DNA from: Staphylococcus shinii
Lineage (GTDB): Bacteria > Bacillota > Bacilli > Staphylococcales > Staphylococcaceae
Assembly: GCF_017583065.1 (NCBI RefSeq)
Contig: NZ_JAGEVL010000007.1
Span: 372,001-436,000 of the forward strand
Direction: 5' to 3'
Length of the DNA stretch: 64,000 nucleotides
This document shows, in pieces, positions 9,451 through 20,060 of this stretch. Every line of letters begins with the position of its first letter. The first letter of the stretch is position 1. The notes beneath the pieces are model-generated. The model did not search any database, was not told the DNA's origin, and was given only the letters and a program-made list of their open reading frames with translations. The position numbers were made by a program, and so were the translations under genes.

Positions 9451-10848
9451 ATGGCTAAAAAAGCACCTGATGTTGGGGATTATCAATATGGTTTCCATGA
9501 TGAAGATGTTTCCATTTTTAGATCAGAACGTGGTTTGACGGAAAATATTGTCCGTGAAATTTCAAGCATGAAAGATGAACCAGAATGGATGCTTAACTAT
9601 AGATTGAAATCATTAAAACAATTCTACAAAATGCCTATGCCACAATGGGGTGGAGACTTATCTGAATTGGACTTTGATGACATCACATACTATGTTAAAC
9701 CATCTGAAAATACAGAACGTTCGTGGGATGAGGTACCTGAAGAAATCAAACGTACTTTTGATAAATTAGGTATTCCTGAAGCAGAACAAAAATACCTTGC
9801 TGGTGTTTCTGCACAATATGAATCTGAAGTTGTTTACCATAATATGGAAAAAGAACTTGAGGATAAAGGAATTATCTTTAAAGATACAGATAGTGCATTA
9901 AGAGAAAATGAAGAGTTATTCAGACAATATTTTTCAACAGTTGTACCTGCTGCAGACAACAAGTTCTCAGCATTAAACTCAGCTGTTTGGTCTGGTGGTT
10001 CATTCATTTATGTACCTAAAAACATTAAATTAGATACACCATTACAAGCATATTTCCGTATTAACTCTGAAAATATGGGACAATTTGAACGTACATTAAT
10101 CATCGCTGATGAAGGTGCATCTGTTAACTATGTTGAAGGTTGTACAGCACCTGTTTACTCAACGAGCTCACTTCACTCAGCAGTAGTTGAAATCATCGTT
10201 CATAAAGACGCACATGTTCGTTATACAACAATCCAAAACTGGGCAAACAACGTTTATAACTTAGTTACAAAACGTACGTTAGTTCATGAAAATGGTAACA
10301 TGGAATGGGTTGATGGTAACTTAGGTTCTAAATTAACGATGAAATATCCAAACTGTGTATTAATGGGTGAAGGTGCCAAAGGTAGTACTTTATCTATTGC
10401 ATTTGCAGGTAAAGGACAAGTACAAGATGCTGGTGCTAAGATGATTCATAAAGCGCCAAATACTTCTTCAACAATTGTTTCTAAATCAATTTCTAAAGAT
10501 GGCGGTAAAGTTGTTTATCGTGGTATCGTTCACTTTGGACGTAAAGCTAAGGGCGCACGTTCAAACATCGAATGTGATACTTTAATCTTAGATAATGAAT
10601 CTACTTCAGATACAATCCCATACAACGAAGTATTCAACGATAATATTTCTTTAGAACACGAAGCGAAAGTTTCAAAAGTATCTGAAGAACAATTATTCTA
10701 CTTGATGAGTCGTGGTATTTCTGAAGAAGAAGCGACTGAAATGATTGTAATGGGCTTCATTGAACCATTTACAAAAGAATTGCCAATGGAATATGCGGTT
10801 GAGATGAACCGTTTAATTAAATTTGAAATGGAAGGTAGTATCGGATAG
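9451..10848 (+). CDS. sufB: Fe-S assembly scaffold subunit SufB
   Basis: 465 aa, full length. Beta-helix core with [18 protein letters not shown] and [20 protein letters not shown], and the C-terminal [19 protein letters not shown] shared with SufD. It is the main cluster-bearing subunit of SufBC2D. AAGGAG precedes ATG 9451. The 179-bp gap from sufU holds no clear terminator, so sufB most likely closes the operon, which ends in the hairpin at 10882-10960. Confidence 0.96.
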   Translation: MAKKAPDVGDYQYGFHDEDVSIFRSERGLTENIVREISSMKDEPEWMLNYRLKSLKQFYKMPMPQWGGDLSELDFDDITYYVKPSENTERSWDEVPEEIKRTFDKLGIPEAEQKYLAGVSAQYESEVVYHNMEKELEDKGIIFKDTDSALRENEELFRQYFSTVVPAADNKFSALNSAVWSGGSFIYVPKNIKLDTPLQAYFRINSENMGQFERTLIIADEGASVNYVEGCTAPVYSTSSLHSAVVEIIVHKDAHVRYTTIQNWANNVYNLVTKRTLVHENGNMEWVDGNLGSKLTMKYPNCVLMGEGAKGSTLSIAFAGKGQVQDAGAKMIHKAPNTSSTIVSKSISKDGGKVVYRGIVHFGRKAKGARSNIECDTLILDNESTSDTIPYNEVFNDNISLEHEAKVSKVSEEQLFYLMSRGISEEEATEMIVMGFIEPFTKELPMEYAVEMNRLIKFEMEGSIG

Positions 10849-10881
10849 GTTTGAGCCCCGTCCTTTCAACCTTTTAATATG

Positions 10882-10960
10882 AAAAAAGCACGATTGATAC
10901 CATTTTGATACCATTTACTTTTAAATGTTGTCGAATATGCGTATTATATCGTGCTTTTTT
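10882..10960 (+). terminator. suf operon terminator with an 11-bp tandem repeat in its loop
   Basis: Perfect 13-bp arms AAAAAAGCACGAT (10882-10894) and ATCGTGCTTTTTT (10948-10960) are separated by 53 nt. The loop carries two back-to-back copies of TTGATACCATT (10894-10904, 10905-10915). So long a loop is unusual for a terminator; inserted sequence or a recombination site is possible. Confidence 0.7.
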
Positions 10961-11075
10961 GTATATAAATGACTTTAAGGTTGTATTGTCTGCCTCTATG
11001 ACAAACACCCTTTTAATTTTGAAAATAAGGAAATTGAAAGGAACATATAGTTTTTACTTTTAAGGGGAATAAAAC

Positions 11076-11603
11076 GTGACAGAGCAAAGATTAAATGAAA
11101 TACAATTAACACGCGTTAAAAAGGATGAATTCGAAGCTTTCAAAAAACAATCTTCATTGTCATTTTTGAATGGCCTTAAAGAAACTTTGCCTGAACAAGA
11201 ACATCCAGAAAATTTTGCATCAGTTCCATCAGAACAAGATTATAATAAATCTTTTTATTCAGATAATCCCCATATTTATTATTTTTATTTAAATGGTGAG
11301 AATATTGGTGGTGCTATCTTTGAAATTGATAAAGAAAATAAAAGAAACCATGTCGATACATTATATATTAATGACAATGCTCATGGACAAGGGATTGGGG
11401 CTAAAGTTTGGAAAGCGATTGAAAATCATTTTCCAGAAACTAAAGTTTGGGAATTACATACACCTTATTTTGAAAAGCGTAATATCCATTTCTACATAAA
11501 TAAATGCAATTTTCATATTACAGGATTTTATAAAGAAATGTTTGATGTGAATGGAGTTGAAAAAGAATTTGAGTTCTTTAAATTTGAAAAAGTTATGATC
11601 TGA
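11076..11603 (+). CDS. GNAT-family N-acetyltransferase
   Basis: 175 aa from GTG 11076 with AAGGGG upstream. The acetyl-CoA loop DNAHGQGIGAKVWKAIE (about residues 100-116) and the C-terminal ITGFYKEMF strand fit the GNAT fold. The substrate is not predictable; a stand-alone gene between suf and the second CNNM gene, and not part of the order familiar to me from S. aureus, so possibly a lineage-specific insertion. Confidence 0.85.
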   Translation: MTEQRLNEIQLTRVKKDEFEAFKKQSSLSFLNGLKETLPEQEHPENFASVPSEQDYNKSFYSDNPHIYYFYLNGENIGGAIFEIDKENKRNHVDTLYINDNAHGQGIGAKVWKAIENHFPETKVWELHTPYFEKRNIHFYINKCNFHITGFYKEMFDVNGVEKEFEFFKFEKVMI

Positions 11604-11968
11604 ATTGTTTAGATTTTGCAATTGTGTGTTATCAAATCTAAGGTTGATAGCAAATGAATCATTTTAGTAACAATGGTGACTGTATTTGTTTGAAGCTGAA
11701 CGATAGCTCTCTATTCTGATAGGTATTTTTTATCTATAGACATTCTATAACTTTGTTGCTGTGTTACTTTAGTTATATGGTTGTTATTCTACTATATTAT
11801 TATCCTTAGAATAATTTATTTATCTGAGTTGAATAGCTCTCAATATACCTGCTTTTAACATAAAACGATTTAAAATATTACTAGAATAGCGCGTTTATAA
11901 AGTAACTAAAGTGGGAAAAAATATGAAAGTGAATTTATTAATCTAGCTTATTAAAGGAGTCATGAATT
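11604..11968. other. Intergenic, no feature seen
   Basis: 365 bp of AT-rich sequence full of stops. I see no hairpin with a T-run and no convincing small gene; it must contain the promoter of the next gene. Confidence 0.4.
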
Positions 11969-12994
11969 ATGGTTATTGGTATAATCATACTTTTGTTTGT
12001 TTCATTTTTCTTTTCGGGAAGTGAAACCGCATTAACTGCTGCAAACAGGATGAAAATACAAACAGATGCTCAAGAGGGAAATAAAAAAGCGGGAAAATTA
12101 TCAAAATTATTAACAAAACCGAGTGAATTTATCACAGCAATACTGATTGGAAATAATATTGCGAATATTATTTTACCTACATTAGTTACAATATTAGCAG
12201 TAGATATGGGTTTAAATGTTGGTATTGCAACGGCAGTAACAACAGTAGTAATCATCGTTATTTCAGAAGTTATTCCTAAGTCAATTGCAGCTACATATCC
12301 AGATAGAATTTCACGTTTAGTGTATACACCTATATCGTTTTTCGTCTTAATATTTAAACCAATCACTAAAATTCTTAATGGTATCACAGATGCAATTAAC
12401 CGATTTTTATCTAGAGGACAGGAAGAGCAACAACGTTATTCAAAAGAAGAGATTAGACAGATGGTTACTATTGCAGGTAGCGAAGGGGCTTTTAATGAAA
12501 TGGAACGTAATCGTATTCAAGGGGTTATGGATTTCGAACAGTTAAAAATCACTGATATTGATACTACGCCTCGCATAAATGTTACTGCCTTTTCTTCAGA
12601 TATTTCATATAAAGAAGCTTATGAGACTGTGGTTTCTAATCCATATACACGTTATCCTGTATATGGTAAAGATATCGATCAAATTATAGGTATCTTTCAC
12701 TCAAAATATTTATTAGCTTGGAGCCGTGAACCTGAGAATGATATTTTAAAATATACTTCCGAGCCTTTATTTGTAAATGAGCATAATCGTGCTGAATGGG
12801 TGTTGAGAAAAATGACAGTTTCACGTAAACATCTAGCTATTGTTCTAGATGAATATGGTGGTACGGAAGCTATTGTTTCTCATGAAGACCTTATTGAAGA
12901 AATGTTAGGCATGGAAATAGAAGATGAGATGGATGAAGAGGAAAATGAAAAATTAGAAGAACAAATGAAAGCGTTCAATAAAAATAATATATGA
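11969..12994 (+). CDS. CNNM/CBS-pair membrane protein (MpfB-like)
   Basis: 341 aa. N-terminal CNNM domain (FSGSETALTAANR near residues 15-27; EVIPKSIAATYP around 103-114), then a CBS pair (YTRYPVYGKDIDQIIGIFHS and HLAIVLDEYGGTEAIVSHED) and an acidic tail. Like the protein at 2848 it lacks the CorC_HlyC domain. It occupies the position, just after suf and before nitronate monooxygenase, of the S. aureus MpfB gene; the family is linked to Mg2+ tolerance. AAAGGAG precedes ATG 11969. Confidence 0.88.
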   Translation: MVIGIIILLFVSFFFSGSETALTAANRMKIQTDAQEGNKKAGKLSKLLTKPSEFITAILIGNNIANIILPTLVTILAVDMGLNVGIATAVTTVVIIVISEVIPKSIAATYPDRISRLVYTPISFFVLIFKPITKILNGITDAINRFLSRGQEEQQRYSKEEIRQMVTIAGSEGAFNEMERNRIQGVMDFEQLKITDIDTTPRINVTAFSSDISYKEAYETVVSNPYTRYPVYGKDIDQIIGIFHSKYLLAWSREPENDILKYTSEPLFVNEHNRAEWVLRKMTVSRKHLAIVLDEYGGTEAIVSHEDLIEEMLGMEIEDEMDEEENEKLEEQMKAFNKNNI

Positions 12995-13049
12995 CTATTA
13001 TCGCAATTTAATGGTGTTATTTTGTTAAAAAGGCAAAGGGGCAGATAAA

Positions 13050-14117
13050 ATGGAATTATCGTCTAGAGTTACTAAATTATTAAATATTAAATATCCAATT
13101 ATACAAGCTGGCATGGCAGGATCGACCACGCCTGAATTAGTCGCGACAGTGAGTAATAGTGGTGGATTAGGAACGATTGGCGCAGGATATTTTAGTGCAG
13201 AGCGACTGGAAAAAGAAATCACTTATGTTCAACAATTAACTGATTTACCATATTCAGTGAATTTGTTTGTGCCTAGTGATAAGTTATTTATTCCTGAAAA
13301 AGTAGAGCACATGAATGCTTGGTTAAAACCATATCGCAGAGCATTAAATATAGATGAACCTATTGTTAATATAAGTGAAAAACAGCAGTTTGAGGATACG
13401 ATTGATATGGTAATTGAAAAGGGTGTGCCTGTAGTTTCGTTTACATTCGGCATCCCTAATCAATCAATACTTACTAGATTAAAAGAAAGAAATATTAAAG
13501 TCATAGGTACGGCTACCAGTGTGGAGGAAGCAATTGCTAATGAAAGTGCCGGCATGGATGCCATCATAGCCCAAGGTAGTGAGGCAGGAGGACATAGAGG
13601 CGCGTTTACAGAAACATCTAGCAATCTTACGCCACTCATAGGTACGATGTCACTCGTACCTCAAATTGTTGATCAAGTGAATATACCTGTCGTTGCAGCA
13701 GGTGGTATTATGGATGGCAGAGGTATGGTCGCTAGTATGATTTTAGGCGCTGAAGGCATACAAATGGGTACGGCATTTTTAACATCCGAAGAAAGTGGTG
13801 CAAGCCAGCTTTATAAAAATGCAATACAACATAGTAAGGAAACGGATACTGTAGTTACAAATGTCTTTACTGGAAAACCTGCGAGAGGTATAGACAATGA
13901 ATTTATTCATAAGATGAATGAGTACAATGAAGATATCCCAGACTATCCTATACAAAACCAATTGACTAGCGCAATTCGCAAAGAAGCGGCTCGAGAAGGT
14001 AATGCGCAGTGGACACATTTATGGAGTGGTCAAAGTCCTAGATTGGCACAATGTTCATCGGCATCAACATTGATGGAACGTCTTGTACAACAAGCAAATC
14101 AATTATTGAATCAGTAA
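13050..14117 (+). CDS. Nitronate monooxygenase family protein
   Basis: 355 aa FMN-dependent TIM barrel (2-nitropropane dioxygenase family). Family marks are [20 protein letters not shown] at the N-terminus, [13 protein letters not shown] with the catalytic-type histidine, [11 protein letters not shown] and [15 protein letters not shown]. Members oxidise toxic nitronates such as propionate 3-nitronate. It is 55 bp after the CNNM gene and possibly co-transcribed; a strong terminator follows. Confidence 0.9.
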   Translation: MELSSRVTKLLNIKYPIIQAGMAGSTTPELVATVSNSGGLGTIGAGYFSAERLEKEITYVQQLTDLPYSVNLFVPSDKLFIPEKVEHMNAWLKPYRRALNIDEPIVNISEKQQFEDTIDMVIEKGVPVVSFTFGIPNQSILTRLKERNIKVIGTATSVEEAIANESAGMDAIIAQGSEAGGHRGAFTETSSNLTPLIGTMSLVPQIVDQVNIPVVAAGGIMDGRGMVASMILGAEGIQMGTAFLTSEESGASQLYKNAIQHSKETDTVVTNVFTGKPARGIDNEFIHKMNEYNEDIPDYPIQNQLTSAIRKEAAREGNAQWTHLWSGQSPRLAQCSSASTLMERLVQQANQLLNQ

Positions 14118-14203
14118 GTATCTATAAATATAATGGGAAAATTACTTATTAGCTTATACTTTAGTTTAAAATATTTTTTGAAAAATAGTAATTATAAGAA
14201 ATG

Positions 14204-14253
14204 AGAAGTAGTATTGAAATCAACTTTAATTTTTTGATTTCAATACTACTTCT
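14204..14253 (+). terminator. Terminator after nitronate monooxygenase
   Basis: Perfect 20-bp stem (AGAAGTAGTATTGAAATCAA and its complement) with a 10-nt loop, followed by TATTTTTTAAG. Confidence 0.88.
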
Positions 14254-14333
14254 TATTTTTTAAGTTATAGTAAATTGAATTTAATCAAGTGAATCCACTA
14301 AAACATATATGGTATCATTAACTTGGTGATACT

Positions 14334-15182
14334 ATGATAAATATAGGTTTAACGGGCTGGGGTGACCATGATTCGTTATATGAAGACTTGCAGCGTAAGA
14401 CAGATAAATTAGTTACATATGCAAGTCATTTTCCAATCGTAGAATTGGATGCAACGTATTATGCAATTCAGCCTGAGAGGAATATTAGAAAATGGATTAA
14501 AGAAACACCTGAAAGGTTTAAATTTATAGTTAAAATACATCAAGCATTAACTTTACATGCAGATTATCATGACTTTGCAGAGACAAGGCAAATCTTAGTA
14601 GATCAATTTAAAACAATGTTGCAACCATTAAAAGATGAAAATAAACTCGCAATGGTATTGGTACAATTTCCTCCCTGGTTTGATTGTACTGTTCAAAATA
14701 TAACGTATATTCGTTATATTCGAGCACAATTAGAAGCCTTTCCTGTATGTGTAGAATTTAGACATCAGTCTTGGTTTAATGAGTCTTTTAAAGAAGAAAC
14801 TTTGGCGTTTTTAACACAACAAAATATTATTCACGCAGTTTGTGATGAACCTCAAGTTGGTCAAGGTTCTGTGCCGATGGTTAATCGCATTACGAATGAA
14901 ACAGCATTTGTACGGTATCATGGGAGAAATGTACATGGGTGGACTAAAAAAGATATGACGGATGAAGCATGGAGAGAAGTAAGGTATTTGTATGATTATA
15001 GTGAACAAGAATTAAAAGCATTAATTGATAAAGTGAAAGTACTAGAACATAAAGCCAAAAATATTTACGTCGTTTTTAATAATAATTCTGGTGGACATGC
15101 GGCCCAAAATGCTAAAACTTATCAACGGTTATTGGGCATAGACTATCAGGGGTTGGCACCACAACAATTAAAATTATTTTAG
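14334..15182 (+). CDS. DUF72 family protein (YecE-like)
   Basis: 282 aa. The N-terminal INIGLTGWGDHDSLY and the ELDATYYAIQPERNIRKW and VEFRHQSWF segments are typical of DUF72 (PF01904), a TIM-barrel family of unknown function. It shares a tight unit with the next gene: the ribosome site AGGAG of the TauE gene abuts this stop codon. ATG 14334 has GGTGATAC upstream, a modest ribosome site. Confidence 0.9.
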   Translation: MINIGLTGWGDHDSLYEDLQRKTDKLVTYASHFPIVELDATYYAIQPERNIRKWIKETPERFKFIVKIHQALTLHADYHDFAETRQILVDQFKTMLQPLKDENKLAMVLVQFPPWFDCTVQNITYIRYIRAQLEAFPVCVEFRHQSWFNESFKEETLAFLTQQNIIHAVCDEPQVGQGSVPMVNRITNETAFVRYHGRNVHGWTKKDMTDEAWREVRYLYDYSEQELKALIDKVKVLEHKAKNIYVVFNNNSGGHAAQNAKTYQRLLGIDYQGLAPQQLKLF

Positions 15183-15192
15183 GAGCGATTGG

Positions 15193-16017
15193 ATGTTAAC
15201 AATAATAGTATTGATTTTAATTGGTAGTTTATCAGCAATTTTAGGTTCATTAGTTGGTATTGGTGGCGGGATAATAATCGTACCTACACTCGTTTATTTG
15301 GGTGTTGATCATGATTTGCTTGAAGGTATAACGCCTCAAATCGCTATAGGTACTTCATCAGTTATATTAATAGTAACTGGACTATCATCGACGTTGGGGT
15401 ATTTGAAAACTAAACAAGTTGATGTGAAAAATGGTTCGATATTTTTATTTGGTTTGCTACCTGGGGCGCTCATTGGTTCTGTAATAAGTCGTTACTTAAC
15501 ATTAACATCTTTTAACTTGTATTTTGGTTTATTTTTAATTTTAGTAGCAAGTTTGCTTGTAATACGAAAGAACATAAAACCATTAAAAATATTTGCTAAA
15601 GCAAAATATGAACGGAGCTATATTGATGGTTATGGTAAGCAATATTTTTATCATGTGCCACCTTTGATTTCGTTTATCGCAACATTATTTATTGGCATAT
15701 TAACAGGGTTATTAGGCATAGGTGGTGGCGCTTTGATGACGCCATTAATGTTAATTGTATTTAGATTCCCACCACATGTGGCTGTCGGTACAAGCATGAT
15801 GATGATATTCTTTTCTAGTGTTATGAGTTCAATAGGCCATATTGCACAAGGACATGTGGCCTGGTTATATGCAATTGTCCTAGTGTTTGCAAGTTATTTT
15901 GGTGCAAAGATTGGCGTGAAAATTAATCACTCGGTAAAATCAGAGACTGTTGTAATATTATTGCGTACAGTAATGTTAATTATGGGTATATATTTAATAA
16001 TTAAATCATTTTTATAA
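15193..16017 (+). CDS. TauE/SafE-type sulfite/sulfonate exporter family protein
   Basis: 274 aa, about eight membrane helices in two repeats, each opening with the family motif: GSLVGIGGGIIIVPTLVYL near residues 18-36 and TGLLGIGGGALMTPLMLIV near 171-189. Members export organosulfur anions or sulfite; the substrate here is unknown. It follows DUF72 by 10 bp and precedes the metallophosphatase by 21 bp, so a three-gene operon is likely. Confidence 0.9.
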   Translation: MLTIIVLILIGSLSAILGSLVGIGGGIIIVPTLVYLGVDHDLLEGITPQIAIGTSSVILIVTGLSSTLGYLKTKQVDVKNGSIFLFGLLPGALIGSVISRYLTLTSFNLYFGLFLILVASLLVIRKNIKPLKIFAKAKYERSYIDGYGKQYFYHVPPLISFIATLFIGILTGLLGIGGGALMTPLMLIVFRFPPHVAVGTSMMMIFFSSVMSSIGHIAQGHVAWLYAIVLVFASYFGAKIGVKINHSVKSETVVILLRTVMLIMGIYLIIKSFL

Positions 16018-16038
16018 AACAAAGGAGGGGAACTACAG

Positions 16039-17358
16039 ATGAAATTAACAATTTATCATACAAATGACATACATAGTCACTTACATGAATATGCACGAAT
16101 TACAGAGTATTTGATTCAAGAGAGACCAAAGTTACAGCATCATTCACTTTATTTAGATATTGGCGACCATGTAGATCTTTCGGCACCTGTCACAGAAGCA
16201 ACCATGGGTATCAAAAATGTCGAATTATTAAATGCGGCGCATTGTGATATCGCTACGATTGGAAATAATGAAGGTATGACAATCTCTCATGATGCATTAA
16301 ACACTTTATATGACAATGCTACATTCGATGTCACTTGTGCGAATGTCTTTGACGAACAAGGGCGTTTACCACGTAATATGTCATCATCATTCATAAAAGT
16401 TATAGACGGGGTACGCATACTATTTATTGCGGCTACCGCTCCATTCACTCCTTTTTATCGAGCTTTAGATTGGATTGTTACAAATCCTTTAGCAGCAATT
16501 AAAGATGAAATAAAAGCTAATGAAGGTGCCTATGATTTACTTGTGATTATGAGCCATGTTGGTGTATTCTTTGACGAAAAATTATGTCAAGAAATCCCAG
16601 AAATTGATTTGATTTTAGGTAGTCATACACACCACTATTTTGAAAATGGTGAAATTAACAATGGTGTATTAATGGCTGCAGCAGGAAAATACGGGCATTT
16701 TTTAGGGGAAGTCACTCTAGAAATTGAAAATAATAGCATAATTAAAAAAGAAGCAACACTTCATCCAGTCGATGGATTGCCAGAAGTTGAGACTCATTTT
16801 GATGAAGAAGGAAAAATGTTGTTAAATGATTCAGTGATTGATCAACCAATTTCATTGCCTAGAAGAACAGATACCATTACTCAAACGGCTCATATTTTAG
16901 CAGAAAGTATTTTTGAATTTACAAATGCGGATTGTACAATTATTAACGCAGGACTTATCGTAAATGGCATAGATGCAGAGCGTTTAACCGAGTATGATAT
17001 ACATCAAATGTTACCTCATCCAATAAACGCAGTTCGCATTAGATTAAGTGGTCTAGAGTTAAAAAATATAATAATCAAAAGTCAAAAACAAGAATATCTT
17101 AATGAACACGCCCAAGGTTTAGGCTTTAGAGGTAATATTTTTGGCGGTTATATATTATATAATTTAGGATTTATTGAGTCTGAGTCACGTTACTTTATCA
17201 ATGGTGAATTAATACATGATGATGAGACATACATTTTAGGAACGATAGATATGTATACGTTTGGACGTTATTTTCCTACTTTAAAAGATCAGCCCACAGA
17301 TTACTTAATGCCGGAGTTTTTAAGAGATATCTTCAAAGAAAAATTATTGGAATATTAA
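16039..17358 (+). CDS. 5'-nucleotidase/2',3'-cyclic phosphodiesterase-type metallophosphatase (YunD-like)
   Basis: 439 aa. Calcineurin-like metal motifs are present in order: TNDIHSHLHE (residues 5-14), DIGDHVD, IGNNEG, SHVG and GSHTHHY. The C-terminal part (about 285-420) is the 5'-nucleotidase substrate domain. No signal peptide, so cytoplasmic like B. subtilis YunD. GGAGGGG precedes ATG 16039. Third gene of the DUF72-TauE unit; the nucleotide or cyclic substrate is not known. Confidence 0.9.
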   Translation: MKLTIYHTNDIHSHLHEYARITEYLIQERPKLQHHSLYLDIGDHVDLSAPVTEATMGIKNVELLNAAHCDIATIGNNEGMTISHDALNTLYDNATFDVTCANVFDEQGRLPRNMSSSFIKVIDGVRILFIAATAPFTPFYRALDWIVTNPLAAIKDEIKANEGAYDLLVIMSHVGVFFDEKLCQEIPEIDLILGSHTHHYFENGEINNGVLMAAAGKYGHFLGEVTLEIENNSIIKKEATLHPVDGLPEVETHFDEEGKMLLNDSVIDQPISLPRRTDTITQTAHILAESIFEFTNADCTIINAGLIVNGIDAERLTEYDIHQMLPHPINAVRIRLSGLELKNIIIKSQKQEYLNEHAQGLGFRGNIFGGYILYNLGFIESESRYFINGELIHDDETYILGTIDMYTFGRYFPTLKDQPTDYLMPEFLRDIFKEKLLEY

Positions 17359-17438
17359 AATATGACTTTATACGTTTTAATTTACCTGAATTTTCGTTAT
17401 AATGATTAAAGATTTCAAATCAGGAGGATTGTGCGGTT

Positions 17439-18380
17439 ATGGCTACTAAAAATGAAGAGATTTTACGTAAACCAGATTGGTTGAAAATAAAGCTAAATAC
17501 TAACGAAAACTACACTGGTCTTAAGAAAATGATGCGCGAAAAGAATTTACATACAGTTTGCGAAGAGGCAAAGTGTCCAAATATACATGAATGTTGGGGA
17601 GAACGTCGTACAGCTACGTTTATGATTTTAGGTGCAGTATGTACACGTGCTTGCCGCTTCTGTGCAGTTAAAACAGGACTTCCAAATGAATTAGATTTAG
17701 ATGAACCAGAGCGCGTGGCAGAATCTGTTGAATTAATGAATTTAAAGCACGTTGTTATTACTGCAGTGGCTCGTGATGACTTAAGAGATGCAGGATCAAA
17801 TGTATACGCTGAAACTGTACGTAAAGTACGTGAGCGTAATCCTTTCACATCAATAGAAATCTTGCCTTCAGATATGGGCGGAGACTATGATGCATTAGAA
17901 ACTTTAATGGCGTCAAAACCAGACATTTTAAACCATAACATCGAAACAGTCCGCCGTTTGACACCAAGAGTTCGTGCTAGAGCAACTTATGATCGTACGT
18001 TAGAGTTCTTAAGACGTTCTAAAGAATTACAACCTGATATCCCAACAAAATCAAGTCTTATGGTTGGATTAGGCGAAACACACGAGGAAATCTATGAAAC
18101 AATGGACGACCTACGTGCTAATGATGTTGATATTTTAACAATTGGTCAATATTTGCAACCTTCACGTAAACATTTAAAAGTTGAAAAATATTATACACCA
18201 TTAGAATTTGGTAAATTAAGAAAAGTTGCAATGGACAAAGGATTTAAACATTGCCAAGCAGGGCCACTTGTAAGAAGCTCATACCATGCCGACGAGCAAG
18301 TAAACGAAGCGGCTAAAGAAAAACATCGTATTGGTGAAGAACAACTTGGTACAGAAATAGGTAAGCATTTAAATAAATAA
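17439..18380 (+). CDS. lipA: Lipoyl synthase
   Basis: 313 aa radical-SAM enzyme that inserts two sulfurs into octanoyl groups on GcvH and E2 proteins. The auxiliary-cluster cysteines are C41, C46 and C52 ([14 protein letters not shown]); the SAM cluster is C68-C72-C75 (CTRACRFC). The C-terminal RSSYHADEQ serine motif is present. It depends on the Fe-S machinery encoded upstream. AGGAGG precedes ATG 17439. A terminator follows. Confidence 0.97.
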   Translation: MATKNEEILRKPDWLKIKLNTNENYTGLKKMMREKNLHTVCEEAKCPNIHECWGERRTATFMILGAVCTRACRFCAVKTGLPNELDLDEPERVAESVELMNLKHVVITAVARDDLRDAGSNVYAETVRKVRERNPFTSIEILPSDMGGDYDALETLMASKPDILNHNIETVRRLTPRVRARATYDRTLEFLRRSKELQPDIPTKSSLMVGLGETHEEIYETMDDLRANDVDILTIGQYLQPSRKHLKVEKYYTPLEFGKLRKVAMDKGFKHCQAGPLVRSSYHADEQVNEAAKEKHRIGEEQLGTEIGKHLNK

Positions 18381-18390
18381 GTTAATTAAA

Positions 18391-18444
18391 GACTTAGTTC
18401 ATTTGTTTCAGTTGCGCTTATGCGTAATATTAATGAGCTAAGTC
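18391..18444 (+). terminator. lipA terminator
   Basis: GACTTAGTTCATT pairs imperfectly with AATGAGCTAAGTC across a 28-nt interior; TTTCTT follows. Confidence 0.7.
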
Positions 18445-18546
18445 TTTCTTAGAAATCAAATATAATTATATACAAATCAAAAACTATTAATTAACGAATT
18501 AACTAGTGATTAATAGTATTTGATGCGTTTAGATTAGGTGAATAAC

Positions 18547-18930
18547 ATGATAAAGTTAAATGGACAATATTTTGAAGTTTTAGAAGATTATAGAGAATGT
18601 TTTGATGAAGAAACATTTGTAAATCGCTATTCAGATATATTGGATAAATATGATTTTATTGTTGGAGATTTTGGTTATGACCAACTAAGATTAAAAGGGT
18701 TTTATAAAGATTCTAATAAGAAAGCAGAATTAAGTAAACGTTTTTCAACAATTCAAGATTATTTATTGGAATATTGTAATTTTGGTTGCCCGTACTTTAT
18801 ATTAAGACGTATTCCAGAAACAGAAATGAAAAATTATATAGAGACAAATGACATTAATGAAACGGATTTAGAAGAAGATAAGTTACATGATGTTAAAATC
18901 AAGCCTAGTATTCAAGATACTGAAAAATAA
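18547..18930 (+). CDS. YutD family protein
   Basis: 127 aa from ATG 18547, preferred over GTG 18538 because TTAGGTG is then 7 bp away and MIKLNGQYFEVLEDYRECFD matches the family start. The pattern FVNRYSDILDKYDFIVGDFGYDQLRLKGFY and YCNFGCPYFILRR is typical of YutD (PF06265). Function unknown. It keeps the lipA-yutD order seen in Bacillus and Staphylococcus. Confidence 0.88.
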   Translation: MIKLNGQYFEVLEDYRECFDEETFVNRYSDILDKYDFIVGDFGYDQLRLKGFYKDSNKKAELSKRFSTIQDYLLEYCNFGCPYFILRRIPETEMKNYIETNDINETDLEEDKLHDVKIKPSIQDTEK

Positions 18931-19053
18931 TAATTTTTGTTAAGTGGTATCGTAATTAATATTTACAATTTACTTGAGTATTGGATGAAATTGTAAAGTA
19001 TATAAAGTGTGTTTTGAAAATAAATTTAGTATATAAACAGAATAGTCACTATT

Positions 19054-19096
19054 AAAAAAGCAACTCCATTCCAAAAATGAATGAAGTTGCTTTTTT
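19054..19096. terminator. Bidirectional terminator between yutD and DUF3055
   Basis: AAAAAAGCAACTCCATTC pairs with GAATGAAGTTGCTTTTTT, giving T-runs on both strands between two convergent genes. Confidence 0.88.
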
Positions 19097-19213
19097 GATT
19101 TACATTATACATGCGTATATTTACAGAGAATGGAATTAGAAGAGATAAATACGAGCGCTTTAACTTAAATAATTATTCTCGATATTAGCTAAGTATATAA
19201 AAGTAGTGTTTAA

Positions 19214-19480
19214 TTATTGAATAACTTCATTAAGATATTCGGAAATTTCATTGCCTTCATCTTCACTAACACCTAATATATGAGCAATATAACCTTCTTC
19301 TTCTAAATCATCGGTACCAATTATACCGAATTGATTTGTTTGCATATTTAATACAATCGTTTTACCGAAATGACGATTTGTTTGGACTAACATTAAGTCG
19401 TAGCGACTATGTTCACCTACAAAACCAACAAATTGCACCTGAGCTGATTCATCATCATCATAAAGATACATATCAATCAC
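19214..19480 (-). CDS. DUF3055 family protein
   Basis: 88 aa from GTG 19480 (AAGGAG 9 bp upstream; the TTG at 19486 would sit only 3 bp from it). MIDMYLYDDDESAQVQFVGF, then SRYDLMLVQTNRHFGKT and an acidic C-terminus match DUF3055 (PF11256), a small Bacillales family of unknown role. Divergent from the DUF86 gene. Confidence 0.85.
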   Translation of the reverse strand: MIDMYLYDDDESAQVQFVGFVGEHSRYDLMLVQTNRHFGKTIVLNMQTNQFGIIGTDDLEEEGYIAHILGVSEDEGNEISEYLNEVIQ

Positions 19481-19623
19481 TTTCAAACACTCCTTACTTC
19501 TTCTATTTTACAATTCTAGTTTTTTAGATATTTAATTTAGTTAAAAAGTCTTAATTTACAGTATAACCATAAATGAATTTGACTGCAAAGGTATGGTATG
19601 ATGACATTGATAGGGGTGAAAAG

Positions 19624-20055
19624 ATGTATTTCGTGAATAAAGATCAATTAAATACAAAATTAAATTACTTGCAACAACTTATTCAAGATTATCCGCAAAA
19701 CAAAGATAATGTTTATGCGTTCGAACGCATAGCTCAAATGTTTATTGAATCAGCAGTAGACATTGGCAACATGATTATTGATGGTTTTATCTTAAGAGAC
19801 CCAGGAAATTATAAAGACGTAATAGATATTTTAGCTTTAGAAAAAGTAATTTCAAAAGATACTCAAAATCAAATTAATAAAACTGTTGATGTTAGAAAGC
19901 AATTTGTTCATTACTATGATGAACTTGATACCGCTGAATTAGTACCACTTTTTGATGAATCGGTGTCTTATTATCAAACATATGTAGATGAAGTTATGCA
20001 ATTTTTAAAGAGTGAAGATGTGCCTGTAACTGCATTTGGCAAAAAAGGAGAATAA
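19624..20055 (+). CDS. DUF86/HepT-like HEPN-domain protein (YutE-like), no MNT partner
   Basis: 143 aa from ATG 19624, chosen for GGGGTGA upstream; an in-frame ATG at 19573 has none. All-helical HEPN fold with the RNase-type motif R91-X4-H96-X-Y98 ([13 protein letters not shown]) intact. HepT toxins of this family are normally paired with a minimal nucleotidyltransferase antitoxin (MntA); none lies here. Instead the HAD phosphatase starts 5 bp after its stop, as in the conserved yutE-yutF arrangement. Whether it cuts RNA is unknown. Confidence 0.85.
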   Translation: MYFVNKDQLNTKLNYLQQLIQDYPQNKDNVYAFERIAQMFIESAVDIGNMIIDGFILRDPGNYKDVIDILALEKVISKDTQNQINKTVDVRKQFVHYYDELDTAELVPLFDESVSYYQTYVDEVMQFLKSEDVPVTAFGKKGE

Positions 20056-20060
20056 GTAAT

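Noticed and set aside
17510..17848. 112-codon minus-strand ORF inside lipA
   Set aside because: Fully covered by the lipA reading frame, whose cysteine motifs are intact; low-complexity shadow.
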